Shown: one piece after another, positions 24,992 through 36,714 of the stretch
Layout: each line of letters starts with the position of its first letter
How positions within the stretch are numbered: the stretch's first letter is position 1
Translations under genes and position numbers: made by a program
Source of the DNA: Lithospermum erythrorhizon
Taxonomy: Eukaryota > Streptophyta > Magnoliopsida > Boraginales > Boraginaceae
NCBI GenBank assembly: GCA_019722365.1
Contig: JADFUC010001644.1
Span: 248,001-312,000, forward strand
DNA length: 64,000 nucleotides
Reading direction: 5' to 3'
Notes under the pieces: generated by a model
Told to the model about the DNA's origin: nothing
What the model saw: only the letters and a program-made list of their open reading frames with translations
The model's database searches: none

Positions 24992-27344
24992 ATGTCGTTG
25001 AGCAGTCACACACTCCTCCAATTCAGCACCTCCCCCTCAACAACCCAAACAGCGAAGGTACATCCCTTAGTAATTTTCAACATTTGCGATTGTTATGTTC
25101 GGAGACCAGATCAAGCCGAGCGAGTAATCGGGACGCTTCTCGGCTCCGTTTTGGCCGATGGAACAATTGATATACGTAACTCGTATGCTGTTCCTCATAA
25201 CGAGTCTTCTGATCAGGTTATTATTAATTATTACATTTAATTGCTTGCACTTTTATTCATCCATCTATTCTAAAATATTGTAAACTTCAATTTAGGTAGT
25301 TCAATATTCTAAATTTCGACTATATGATGTATAATATTTTGTGAAAAAATATATATGAAAAGGTTATATTTTATGTTCTTTGCTATTAAAAATGATGATT
25401 TTGATTCAAGTGAAAGTTGTGTGCCAACTAAGTAATCAAACTATGTTATTTTGTTCATTAAAAACAAATCGGAAGGTCTTTGGAGATGGAGCAAAGTATT
25501 AAATGATTGAATTTGAAAAAGTCGATGATACTTTGCAATAGTGGTTGGTTTAGTCAATGACTCAATGTCTTTTAATTACTCGATATATTTCCTTTGCTGC
25601 TTCTTCAGGTTGCACTGGATGTTGATTATCATCATAATATGCTGCTATCCCATCAGAAGGTGAACCCAAAGGAAGTTATTGTTGGATGGTAATCCTTAAC
25701 GATTTTCGCATTTGATGTGTTTAGTGTATGTTTTTTTTTATAGTTTATATGTATATAAGGTTTACTTTGGTAATTTCGTTGTTAAAATCTTGCAATTTCA
25801 AGCAGTTAAAATTATCGGATACATCATAAAATGTTTGCCCTAATTGGCAGGTTTTCTACTGGCTATGGAGTTACTGGAGGCAGTGCATTAATCCATGAAT
25901 TTTATGCCAGAGAAGCCGCCACAACCCCAAATCCAGTCCATTTGACTGTTGATACTGGATTCAAAAATGGGGAGGCCAGTGTGAAGGCTTTTGTGTCTGT
26001 TAATTTGTCTCTTGGAGATCAACCAGTTGCCACACAATTTCAAGAGATTCCCTTAGATTCACGAATGATTGAAGCTGAACGAGTTGGGTGTATGTTTCTT
26101 TCTTTACTAGCCTAATGAATGTTACTACGCTATTAATCTATGGAAACTATGATATGTTTACTGCTCGAATTTTGAGATTCTGAAGGAACCTTATCTGCTG
26201 AAGTAGCTTCACTATGTCAATGTGCACAGTATTCCCATGCACAGTAGTTAAAACTGATTGATTATTGCTTCAAAAGTAGTTTTAAGTATTTGTTGACTAA
26301 AACCTTCTAATTAAATTGGAATGGAGAGAGTCTATTTTTTAACTTATATTTTGAATATAATGGTAGTTAATTTTTTCACTTCTGTAGTTGATATTCTGAA
26401 GACAACCACGGTTGACAAAATTCCTGGTGATTTAGAAGGAATGGAGGCCTCAATGGAACGATTGCTTGCTCTTATAGATGATGTCTCTAAATATGTCGAT
26501 GATGTAGTGGTAAGATTCTTTATTCTGTGCATATTTATAAGTAATTTGATGGTATTGTCGTAAGATTCCTGTCTCTTTTATGCAATGTGCATCATTAGTT
26601 CATTACACGTCTTTGCTGATAACTTTTTGGTCTTCATAGAACTTCATGGTGGATCTAGTATTTTACTCCTTATGTCATAAACTCAGCTAATTTCTTACAT
26701 CTTTTTAGGAGGGGCGTGTGGCCCCAGACAACAGCATTGGGAGATATATCTCGGAGACTGTCGCCTCACTTCCAAAGCTGGCACCACAAGCGTTTGATAA
26801 ACTAGTGAATGATAGTCTACAGGTATGAACTCAGTTTTGTATTCATTATTTGAAGAATGATTACCCGTGTACATTTGATATCTTTGGAATTTGGATTTTG
26901 GCCAAAAATAACTGCTTCTTATGTTTGGGCCATTTTGCAATTTGACCATCATGTCCTCTGAGGTGATATCTAGTTCCTTGTGATTACTCCTTCTGTGCGT
27001 AGCACAGACAGGAGGGGAGTAAGTGCACCACACCTCAAGCACAACGGGCTACATGTGCCATTTTCTTGATGTCTATTTCTATGATACTAACTTTTCATGC
27101 ATGTCGATGTTAATGGCATTTTAAGACATCAAGTGCTTGTACCCCACCAACGAGTGGGTGAAGCTTCCAGTTTGAACTACTCTTGTTGATATGCTGGTTT
27201 GGGTTGTTCACATTGATGATGTAATCTAATGTCTTCTGATCCGTCTTCTTGCAGGACCAACTGCTCCTACTCTATTTATCAAGCCTCACAAGAACACAAC
27301 TAAGCTTGGCCGAGAAGTTGAACACTGCAGCTCAAATTCTGTAG
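24992..27344 (+). CDS. EIF3F: Translation initiation factor eIF3 subunit F
   Basis: Non-catalytic MPN-domain subunit of the eIF3 complex, acting on the 40S ribosome in the cytosol. Six GT-AG exons: 24992-25216, 25609-25688, 25851-26089, 26388-26509, 26709-26822 and 27255-27344. They sum to 870 nt (289 aa), near the family length, with no frame break. The MPN fold begins at VHPLVIFNICDCYVRR and runs through RVIGTLLG, DIRNSYAVPHNE, HHNMLLSH, VGWFSTGYG, IHEFYARE and PVHLTVDTG. The JAMM zinc ligands of active deubiquitinase relatives are not evident, as expected for eIF3f. The C-terminal MIT-like half has GMEASMERLLALIDDVSKYV and ends LSLAEKLNTAAQIL. The exon 3 donor is GTATGT at 26090, which restores VGFDILK across the junction. 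Start ATG 24992 gives MSLSSHTLLQF. Confidence 0.95.
26984..27022. other. Imperfect hairpin in eIF3f intron 5
   Basis: TTACTCC-TTCTGTGC, a GTA loop, then GCACAGA and, after a seven-base interruption, GGAGTAA. The two arm pairs are exact but unequally spaced. It is probably the relic of a small mobile element, not a known RNA gene. Confidence 0.4.
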
Positions 27345-28066
27345 CTAAATCATTCCTAGTTCATTTTCTTCTGGATTTTGCAGGGAGAGATTTATGTTGA
27401 CTGTGTTAAAGTGGATACTGTTTTCATGATATTTCAGTCTTGATTGCCAGATTGTGTAATCGCAGTATTTTCCTAACTAATATGATTATTTCGGTGACCC
27501 TTCTCCATTATTTTCCTTATAAAGAGAATATTAATCTCAAGTCCCAACTTTCTTTTTGATTTAGGCAAATATATGAAGCATATTGTTAACTACTAATTTA
27601 GATATAAAATGTGAAAAAACAAAGACAAGTGGAACTACTAATGTAAATACCAACTACAAATGTAAACTTTTGGCACACAAGAGTATTAACATTATGCATG
27701 GACATATACTCATTTATATGTCCAATCTATGTATATGTCATTCTATTGATGCATAAAATCTATTACAGTATGTTTTTGGAATTTGAATATAAACATCATA
27801 CAATTAGCATGTCATGGTTGGATTCAACATTTCTGATAGGGAATTTGGCATATTAAAATCTGATAATAAATAGACAACTTATGGACTAGTGTAATTATGG
27901 TCTATACTAACAAAGTAACAATATACATTCTCTTCTCCACCCCTGTCTTCTGAGTTCTGACTCTTTCAAACCGAGCTAACTAATTTACCTACCAAAGTAG
28001 AGTAGATGTATTAATTACACCCTCAAGATCATTCTCAATCAAAATCCTACATAAAACTCAGAGCTT

Positions 28067-28696
28067 TCAATTGTTTGCTTCTTCTGTTTCTTGATCAGCA
28101 TCATCATCATCAGGCTTCATTGCCTCCTCAAAATCAGGAGTCATAATCACACCATCCATTAAATGGACAACAGTTTTCCCCCTCTTCAAATCCATCACCT
28201 CACTCTTTACTCTATTCACTACAAATCCCCCTTTCATATCCTTCCAAATATACAAAACATGTCCAGATAAAGAATCATAGTTAACTTCATTACCATACAC
28301 CAAATCACCCGAAAAAATCGACCTAGGCACAGTTGAAAAACCAAGAATCCTAGTAAGAATTGCATATGTATCGTCGTCCTCTTTGTTCTCTTCTAATAAA
28401 CTATCATTCCAACGCAATCTCAGATCGCGCTTGAATGCTTTTTCTGATGGGCAGAATATAGTAAATGCTAAATGTTCAGGCAACATATCAATCAACATTT
28501 CACAGAATTTCCCTGGTTTTTGAAGATCTTTTAGTGGTGCCCTGATCTCATTCTTCCCTAGTGAGATAACTCCAGTTCTTTGATCTCTTGCATCTGGAAG
28601 TTTTTGAACTGCAACAAATAGAATAAACACACAACATATAGTAAAGATAGTAAATATTAATATCTTTTGATTCTTCAAGAAACCACCTTTCCTCAT
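28067..28696 (-). CDS. Membrane-anchored FAS1 (fasciclin) domain protein
   Basis: Single-exon protein of 209 aa from ATG 28696 (MRKGGFLKNQ). The frame stays open upstream to 28738, but without an ATG. Residues about 11-30 form one hydrophobic segment (ILIFTIFTICCVFILFVAV) that would act as a signal anchor. The rest is one FAS1-like domain: LPEHLAFTIFCPSEKAF corresponds to the H1-type box (TIFAPSD-like), and LKRGKTVVHLMDGVIM to the closing H2-type region. The C-terminus is acidic (DDDDADQETEEANN). Single FAS1 proteins of this small type occur across plants and are mostly uncharacterised; a cell-surface or endomembrane adhesion role is only inferred. It lacks the arabinogalactan-type Pro/Ala-rich regions and GPI tail of classic FLAs. 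Confidence 0.85.
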   Translation of the reverse strand: MRKGGFLKNQKILIFTIFTICCVFILFVAVQKLPDARDQRTGVISLGKNEIRAPLKDLQKPGKFCEMLIDMLPEHLAFTIFCPSEKAFKRDLRLRWNDSLLEENKEDDDTYAILTRILGFSTVPRSIFSGDLVYGNEVNYDSLSGHVLYIWKDMKGGFVVNRVKSEVMDLKRGKTVVHLMDGVIMTPDFEEAMKPDDDDADQETEEANN

Positions 28697-29328
28697 TCTT
28701 GAATAATTACAGCAAAACAGCTGAAATTTCAGCCACACCTTAAAACTCTTTGCTTAAACAAAAATGAACAAGGACCAAGTAGAGCTTATGATTTGAATTT
28801 CGAAATACAGAAAATTTGGTGTGTGATGTGATGATCAAGTAGTATGAAAATTTGGAGAGAAGCAAGCATAGCTGCATAGGGTGTAAAGTTGGTAACATAA
28901 CTTTATAAAGTTGATTAAATTCAGGAATTAGAATACTATAAATATTGTTCTAAGCTCGAGGTAATGAATCTGATTTAATTACATCCCCATCCAGCATCTT
29001 CCCACTTTAAGTAAATGGAAATATTGTGTTTTCAAGATAGCTGACTAGAACTAAGCCGAACCAAGGGCTCGATTAGTGATCGAATCGAATAAAAAATTAT
29101 TCAGCTCGATTCGAGTGCAACTCTATATGACTTGAGAGTTTACAGGTCTCACTTTTAGAATAGGTGGACTTTAGGTCCGTTTGCTACACTTTACACGAAT
29201 TTGGAATAAGTGGATGCCCACTTAAATTCCAAAGACCATATGCACGATATTTATGTAACTTTAATGTCACTACGTTTCATGATTGTTTTCTAACTAATAC
29301 TTCAAATTGTTTCAAATCATCAAGTGCA

Positions 29329-29349
29329 TATATATATATATATATATAC
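29329..29349. repeat. TA microsatellite
   Basis: An uninterrupted alternating A/T run in intergenic DNA. A shorter TA run occurs at about 31569-31580. Confidence 0.85.
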
Positions 29350-32300
29350 AATTGCCTCATGAAGATTTATGTTTTAAATTGCACTTCAAATCGAAAGAGC
29401 TTGAAAATTAACAAATCTGGCCGAAGACGCTGTTATAATTCAAAATGTGTTCGAAATCAATATATCGAGACTAAAAGATAATGGAAAATAATATATATTT
29501 GGATCGCTCTCATTAAGATTTAAGTACTAAAAGGATATAAACCATCAAAACTTTATTCTTAACCTCATCCTATAAATATCCCACCTTACCCCACTCATTA
29601 TCTTCTTCTTCCATCAAAACCCACCAACTCTCTATCCCCTTCCATTTGCCGAACTCTCTATCTCCCCTACTTTTTTTTTCATTTTCTTACGAAATTGCTG
29701 GAAATTTGCTTCATAATCTGCTTTCATCTCGATTATCAAAGGCATATTTTTAATCTTCAAATCTAAGCATTTCGAGTTATACTGATCATTTTGTGTTTCT
29801 GACTTTGTTGACTTTAGACTTGGAGTTTCGAGACTTTAAATTTATGTGTTACTCATCTAAACTTAGACATGTGGGCGTTTTATACACCGATTTTATTAAA
29901 TGCCATTTAACGCTGAGGGCCGGGATTATTGACTATTTTCAAATTTCCATTAAATTGTATAAGTATGTTACGAACCTAATATAGTTGTTTCAAGTTAAAG
30001 TTTTGACTTTTAAGTTGTCAGAAGAGACTATGCTGGAAATAAATAGAAAGCGAGTAAGATTTGATTTTGGATTAAAAAGTTGTTACAAATGTAAATTAGT
30101 TTGAGAAATTTGATTTCGTTAATTAGAGATTATCTAAAGTGTTAGCCATTGAGTAGGCCAATTATACTGAAGTCATGATTGTTGAAATTTCGTTGTTTTA
30201 TTAGTCTAAACGCTACGAGTAATCTTTCCACTCAGAGTTTGCTCGATAACTAAAATTTCATAAGAGTCGTGATACCAAAACTTTAAGTTGAGTAGCTTGA
30301 CGACCTAAACCTCTAAACGAATTTTGTTGTCGAATACTAAACGGCGCAAGATTGCAGTATAGTAATCAGATTACGGGATGCTCAAGGAACAAGCAGAAAC
30401 GGCACCAACGATTGACAGCGCAGGCGCTTCATATCAGCAATGGAGCATGTAAAGATTTAACTCAATGGCGCATTAATTTACTTTCTCTGAACGTGTCAAT
30501 TTTGACGACAATTGCGCAGCATGTTATCTATATATGTTTGCGCTGATTGTTTCGTATGATCGAAGTCGATTTTCGAGGTCAGGTTTGATCATTTTGGGGC
30601 GTAGGATGTTCGCTGGTCGATTGACATTAAACGCTTGTTTATGGGTTGCTGAATGATGTATTTAGCCAGACAATTCAAGTTTGCTGGCCTTGCACGCTTG
30701 GTACGAGCACGACAGAATGGCCTTGCATTTCTGCATGAAGCGATGTAGCGCCTTCACTGTATTGAAAGGTGATGTTTAATTTTACGTCGATTTAGCATAA
30801 GTTTTCCACCTCCGTGTCGTGTTGATTATTACATACTGAATGTAAATCCTGCCAGTAGCATCACCGTCAGAGTCAGGGTCTTATTTGTACATTGTTGCCA
30901 CTGTTTTTCGGTATTTACGATTATAAAGTTGTGAGGCTTCTTTTACTAAGACGCACGCTTAGTCGATTTACCATGAATCTCATTTATAATCATTATGTCG
31001 GGTATTAGCATACTTTTTATGACGCTGAGCATGAACACGAACTCAATAACGATATTTCGCCTTCATAACGTTAATACCAGTAGCATTCCAGAATAACTAT
31101 TTCTTATGTTACGCCACGGAGCGCCTAATCTCCACTCGAGATAAAGACTACCAAGCTCGCAACTTATACCCCTATTCGCCACAAGCGCATTTTATTTGTG
31201 TCAAACATGTACGCATCAAGTTTTGATCTGCTCTGTGCGATCGGCTCAAGTAAGAAGTAGACGTAGATCCTCACATTTTTCATTGCTTTGGTCAGAAGTT
31301 CGAAACGTATATTGTTGTATTTTGAGATTTCGATCGTATATGGTTGTTATTTTGTACTTTGGAAAATTTGTTGTAAATATATATTTTCGGCCAGAAGCAG
31401 AATACCACGATTGGACACCATTTTATAAACCGCTCTTTTCGGGGATGATTTTGTTATCAATATTTAAGGCAGCGGGTCTTTTAAAATTGATTCATTTATC
31501 GACGACACTCGCGTCCAATTTGTATCTATTCTAACTTCTCGTGACGACGAATTTTTTTATCGGTCGTTATATATATATATGTCGCTGCATGTTTCATTTT
31601 CCAATCTCCACTTTATGGCTTTCAATATTATTAGGAGATTAAAGTACCAACTAGGTAAAGATGAAAGAATCCATGCATAATTTCACATTTTAATATCATA
31701 GAGAATTAGAGATAGTCAAATAAAGGAGTTTGTGGATTCTCCACTCAATCATACAGAATGGGTGATCCAACAAATGTAAAAAGTTATTTATATTGACGGA
31801 TTAAGAATGTCTCTAAATTGACCGCCGACCATCATATAAGACCCAATTGACATAAAAGCCTCAATTATAAGCTCAAACGGTACACCCGTGCTTGGGACCG
31901 CGACACTGGCCTCATATCTTAAACCTCGACCCCAAGATTTCCTATAAATACCCATCATTCGGCCTTCATTTCCCGCTGCAGAATGCTAAACCGGTAATCC
32001 CCATCAAGCTCACCAGAAATAACTAAACTTGCCCAGACGGAGCCATTGCATCGACTTCGGTCGCGGTTCAGACTTAACCCCACAGTTTCATCACTATATC
32101 ATACCAAGCGAAAGAATCTCAGTTAATAACCACTCTAAGCGGTGAAATAAGTACGTCTGAAAACTACTCGGAATTACATCCACCCGCATCCCGAGACTCC
32201 AAAGCTGCTTAAGCAAGCATCGACAAGCAGTGTCTAGAACCTGCACCTGGATAAATCCCTATTCCTCCATCAAGAGAGAATAAATGAGTCGAATACTCAA

Positions 32301-33771
32301 ATTTCAAAATCCCATCCACCGTAGTTAATTCGAAAATAAACACCATCAATCGACACTGCCTCGCTGGAAATCCAAATGATAACAATTAATTCAACTACGG
32401 AATGTTCAAAAGAGTCAAGAGACAGATTAAGAAGACGCCCTACCACAAGCATAGACATATTTATGGAAAGAAATGACTAAGTATCACTAGTGGGACACAC
32501 TATCAACCACAAAGTGAGATGCTAGTGCTGTCACGTAGTCCCTTTCGCCAAGAATACGAGTAGGCTCGTGATTACAATCAGAAGACTATTCCTCCAATCT
32601 CTACCCCATATAGACAACCGGTGGGTTATACAAGCAGTGGTAAACTCACGAACGGTCTCCCCGAAAAGGAACAACCGGGCGCTGAATACCCATAATCCTC
32701 AAGTAGCGTGCCAGCCAGGTACCACGGTGAGAGACAACGCCTGGGCAAATGAGGAAGCTTATAGCAAAGCTCCAAAGACAAAGTTATATGAGCTAAATAA
32801 TGTGCTTAAAGACATTGCCCTCTAAGGTCCCGACAAAACATAATACTCTTTGCTCCTGCCGCACGTGCCGGCATTAACGAGTCGATGCCTATGGTTTTAA
32901 AAATGCCCAAGTCCAAAACGCATTTTACCTATTATCGGGAGATCCTAGCAATCACATCAATACGCCCATGCACTCACAATTGTCCTTTTCGGATGCTTGA
33001 GGACGATGTTTACGCAAGTGGCTTCCCGAGTCGCTTTATTTCGGAGCCGCGTTAAACGGTTCCAAGTTGCCACCCGACACCATAAACCTGCTGGCGCGAC
33101 TTCCGTGGATGTCTTCATTTAATAAGTTCGAGCATCCATCATGGCGAAACAAGATTTAGAGTTAATTTAATACGAAATGTAAATGGCGAGACACCGGCGA
33201 GACTATTCCAATCGATTCCAAAGTAGCTGACTAACATAACGCCTAATTTTGTGAAAAAGTGGCAAAAACCTGTTCTATCACGTACCAGGGGCCGACCATT
33301 AAAGGAAAGAGGCCGATATTGGAACCGGTGACCACCGCGACATCACCGGCCCAACTGACGATTAAATACATAAAGTTGATAAGCTAAGAAGAATCTCAGT
33401 TAGCGGATAATGGAAGTACATGCCCGGCGGAACAACTGTTCCAAACGAAACCGCATGATGCTGTATAATAGAACCCAAAAAAGAGATCATTTCTAGGACC
33501 AGCCCCAAGGAAAGCATCCCGAGGAGAGAGAATCCAGGGCGCAGGAACCTCAGGAGCCGATATATAATGCGTATACTCCGTTAAGAACAACGGTACAAAG
33601 AGTATTTGTCTAGATGTCCGACAAGACGTTGCCAAAACCCAAAAATTGAAGTCTCGCCCAAATCGAAGAGATCCAAAGCAGTTATGTGAGTATAGTAAAC
33701 CTCAAAACCAAAACAGTCGCATCACATGCGACTTTTGATAAGAGGTTACTAATGAGATCTCACTACAAAAG

Positions 33772-33886
33772 AAATCAGCATACCAGTTCATACACAGCTG
33801 AACTTTAGATAAACTTCAGTATATTAGGTTTGTGGCATTCTCACTACCACCATTGAAATCAGCATACCAGTTCATAGACAGCTGAT
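33772..33886. repeat. Short direct repeat pair
   Basis: GAAATCAGCATACCAGTTCA followed by TA(C/G)ACAGCTGA occurs at 33772 and again at about 33856, differing at one base over roughly 30 positions. It lies at the border where GC-richer sequence returns to the AT-rich background. Confidence 0.7.
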
Positions 33887-34226
33887 AACATAGACATGTC
33901 ACCAACCCTGCCATATAAGGACTCTTCCCAACCTAACGGGAATCTGTAAAAAATTATATTTCCTTCAAGTTTACTGGCCATTCTAACATAATAAATTATA
34001 CTTTTATATTTTTAATATACTTTTTAACTATCTTTTCTATTGAACTTTGTCAACCAATAATGATATAATTTCAATTAATTGATATTTTATTTTTTCAATG
34101 CACATTTTAACTACTTTTACTTTTCTTAATAGTAATGTAAAAGTATAGGATGATAAGTAAAAAAAACCGGAGAAAATATTATTTGTAGCAAAACATTATC
34201 TAAATGGAAACTCTGGGAGTGGGTGA

Positions 34227-34358
34227 AAACTATATATTCGGCTAAACATGGACTTCATCAAGTATCAACTACCTAGCATAGCTTGCAAGTTGCAACTATA
34301 TATTCGGCTAAACATGGACTCTATCAAGTATCAACTAACAAGCATAGCTTGCTAGTTG
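34227..34358. repeat. 66-bp tandem duplication
   Basis: Two head-to-tail copies begin AACTATATATTCGGCTAAAC and end GCTAGTTGC or GCAAGTTGC, with few differences. They lie about 285 bp downstream of the C2 gene's stop codon. Confidence 0.8.
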
Positions 34359-34642
34359 CAACTCGACTATATACACAGAGTAAAAGTGTAAATCATATTA
34401 CATGAAGATTACTAAATAACGTAATATCACGGCATGCATAATACTTGAGCGTAATATCATCATTCAAGAACTACAATTGCAATTAGTAATACCACAAACT
34501 TAGACATGTGCAATCTACGAATAACCATTAATAACATCACGAAACCTTATTTACATATTATAAAACCAATCCAAGCAAGTGCTAATATAATCATAAATAC
34601 GGACTAATATTTGATTGAAAACCTTAAACAGCAATGAATTAG

Positions 34643-35818
34643 TCAATAATCAACGCGATAATTACCGAATTCTTTCTCAAGCGCATGATTCTCCTCTATT
34701 TCGGTAATCCTGTCTTCCTCATACTTAATCTCTTCATCCAAAGCCAATCCTCCCAATGCTCCAGCCACACCTACCGATCCTCCTCGTTTCTGATCCAAAG
34801 ACGAGGTATAATCCACTGGTGCACTCGGCCCCGGCCCTCCGTAGCTCGCCTGCCTCTCCAACGATTGGCGTACCGCCTCCGCCTGCTGCTGAGGGTAGTA
34901 CCCTTGGTAGTAGCTGGAGTACCCATCACTGTACCCACCACCATACTGATAAGGAGGCGCCTGAGATGGAAACGAGGGAGGCGTTTCGCTAGGGAAATAG
35001 TATCCTTTGTCATCTCGGGTAGAGTAATGCGGTGGCAGTGGTGGTCGTGGTGGTGATGGCAGCGAATCGACGGACAAATTGTATCCCTTAAACTCTCGCG
35101 TAGAGGAAGGCGGCGGTGGTGGTGGCCGCGCAGCAGGAAAACTGTATCCCTTATAGTCTCGGGCAGAGGAAGGCGGTGGTGGTGGTGGCGCTTCACCGGA
35201 GAAAATGTATCGTTCATAATCTCCTTTATAATCTCGGGTGGCGGAAGGCGGTGAGGGCGACGCGGCGGCGAAACCGTATCCTTTGTATTCTTTAGTCGAA
35301 GGCGGCGGAGGAGGGGCAGAAGAGTAATAAAAGCAACCCGGAGGGGTAATTTGGCAATTAGCAAAGCTCTGCTGAAGGGCACTTTGGTAATTACACACAC
35401 TACGATCAATTAAAGCTAATTTAATCATAATCTTACCCTGAGGTCTACCAGAAGGTCTCTGCACCTCGAAGCACTTGATCATCGTTGACTTTTCATAGTT
35501 GACCAAATCCCTAATTTGAATAAAAACAGTTCCTATTAAAGGCTTTGGAGTTTCGGAGGGCTTGGAGTGGAAAATCTCGAGGGTGAGGAGAGAGTCTTGT
35601 GGAGAGAGATTTAGAGGGAGGGCGAACCGTTCGTTCCAGACCGGTTTGGTTGAACCCGAGTCGTCTGATTTGGTAGCGAGTCGGCGGTTCGAGTCGAGCC
35701 AGAATATGCAGTAGGGCTTGAGGGGTCCGGTTCGCCAGTTCACGTTTTTTAGGTGCTTGGCGGAGATTATTGTTATCTCGAGGAAGGTGTTTGATGGGGG
35801 GAGTGATGACGTGGTCAT
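34643..35818 (-). CDS. C2-domain, proline-rich SRC2-like protein
   Basis: Single-exon gene, 391 aa from ATG 35818 (MTTSSLPPSNTFLEITIISA). The frame is open further upstream, but the C2 domain starts right after this ATG as in SRC2/BAP relatives. The N-terminal C2 domain (about residues 10-130) has LEITIISAKHLKNVNWRTG, KPYCIFWLD, PVWNERFALPL and LIGTVFIQIRDLV. The central part is a five-fold repeat of a proline run followed by S(A/T)R(D/E)xKGYxF. A Tyr/Gly/Gln-rich stretch follows, then a glycine-rich GVAGALGGLALDEE and a charged tail (EIKYEEDRITEIEENHALEKEF). C2 domains bind phospholipid, often with calcium; most acidic calcium ligands are not obvious here. Proteins of this type act at membranes in stress and defence responses; the role here is inferred. 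Confidence 0.85.
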   Translation of the reverse strand: MTTSSLPPSNTFLEITIISAKHLKNVNWRTGPLKPYCIFWLDSNRRLATKSDDSGSTKPVWNERFALPLNLSPQDSLLTLEIFHSKPSETPKPLIGTVFIQIRDLVNYEKSTMIKCFEVQRPSGRPQGKIMIKLALIDRSVCNYQSALQQSFANCQITPPGCFYYSSAPPPPPSTKEYKGYGFAAASPSPPSATRDYKGDYERYIFSGEAPPPPPPSSARDYKGYSFPAARPPPPPPSSTREFKGYNLSVDSLPSPPRPPLPPHYSTRDDKGYYFPSETPPSFPSQAPPYQYGGGYSDGYSSYYQGYYPQQQAEAVRQSLERQASYGGPGPSAPVDYTSSLDQKRGGSVGVAGALGGLALDEEIKYEEDRITEIEENHALEKEFGNYRVDY

Positions 35819-36714
35819 TGGGAAGGGGGTGTTTGTTTTGGAGGGGAATTGGGTTTGGTGAAGGAGTCTAGGTGGGAAATAATGGAGGTAAAAGTGAAAA
35901 GTGGCAAGATGATAATTGATAAGTTCGGAGGGTACCCATATCCGATTTGACAATCCGCTACAAGATTTAACGAGTTAGGATGCACTCGATGCCCACTCGA
36001 ATATACCCGACGAGCTTGGCCAAACTCCAAATAAAGTTTTAAACAATACATAATATATATGCATTTCAAATTAATACATTTATTTGAGAAATTTATCTCT
36101 AATATCGTCACTAGTAACTTAATATCAACTCAGTACTTAACAAAACTACTTAGCTCGAACCCCTCGCCCATCATGTCCGAAGGCGCGAGTGGGACTCGAT
36201 TATAATCTTTTTTCTACCTACCTAGTTAACCATGTACCCTCCCAAACTCGACTCTTTAACCGCTCTACCCAAGACTTCTTAGATTGGAGGATTTGTCGGT
36301 TCTCTAGGATGGGATCACATGTATTGAGATTATGTCACAAAAACACTTGTCAGATTGATAAAAAGTAATTGTAATGATGTATGTTCAGTTTCCCTACAAA
36401 TCATATACTTGACAATTGATATGATATGACATATTTATCGGAAAATTAGGTATCATTTACGGACCTCTAGATTATCTGTAGTATAAAACCGATTCGGTAT
36501 CGGTGGTTTTCGATTTATCCGGACCGCTCTGGATAAAGGCATAAGCTTGGACCCAAAGAGATGGACCGAGTAGAAATTGACCCAAGGAGCTGGCCCAAGC
36601 AAGCTTTCCTTAACGCTGACCGTAACAGAAATCTCAAATAATCAATTTTCATTTCAGTTATCGCTCACAAAACCCCCACAAAATTCAATCAATTGAACAT
36701 TGGCGATCAAAAAA

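Larger units (their letters stand above)
28800..34640. other. Gene-poor region, partly GC-rich decayed sequence
   Basis: No supported gene. A (TA)n run lies at 29329-29349. From about 30300 to 33720 base composition is clearly less AT-rich than its surroundings, with frequent stops in all frames and no recognisable transposase, reverse transcriptase or gag block. Old, heavily mutated transposon sequence is the likeliest reading, but I could not name a family. Short repeats occur at 33772-33886 and 34227-34358. Confidence 0.5.

Noticed and set aside
31196..31534. 112-residue open frame in the GC-richer block
   Set aside because: It does not start at ATG, and no domain was recognised on either strand. 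The region is full of stops in all other frames.
34771..35409. Arg/His-rich and other frames overlapping the C2 gene
   Set aside because: They are frame shadows of the proline-rich repeat in the real gene; the C2 domain defines the true frame.
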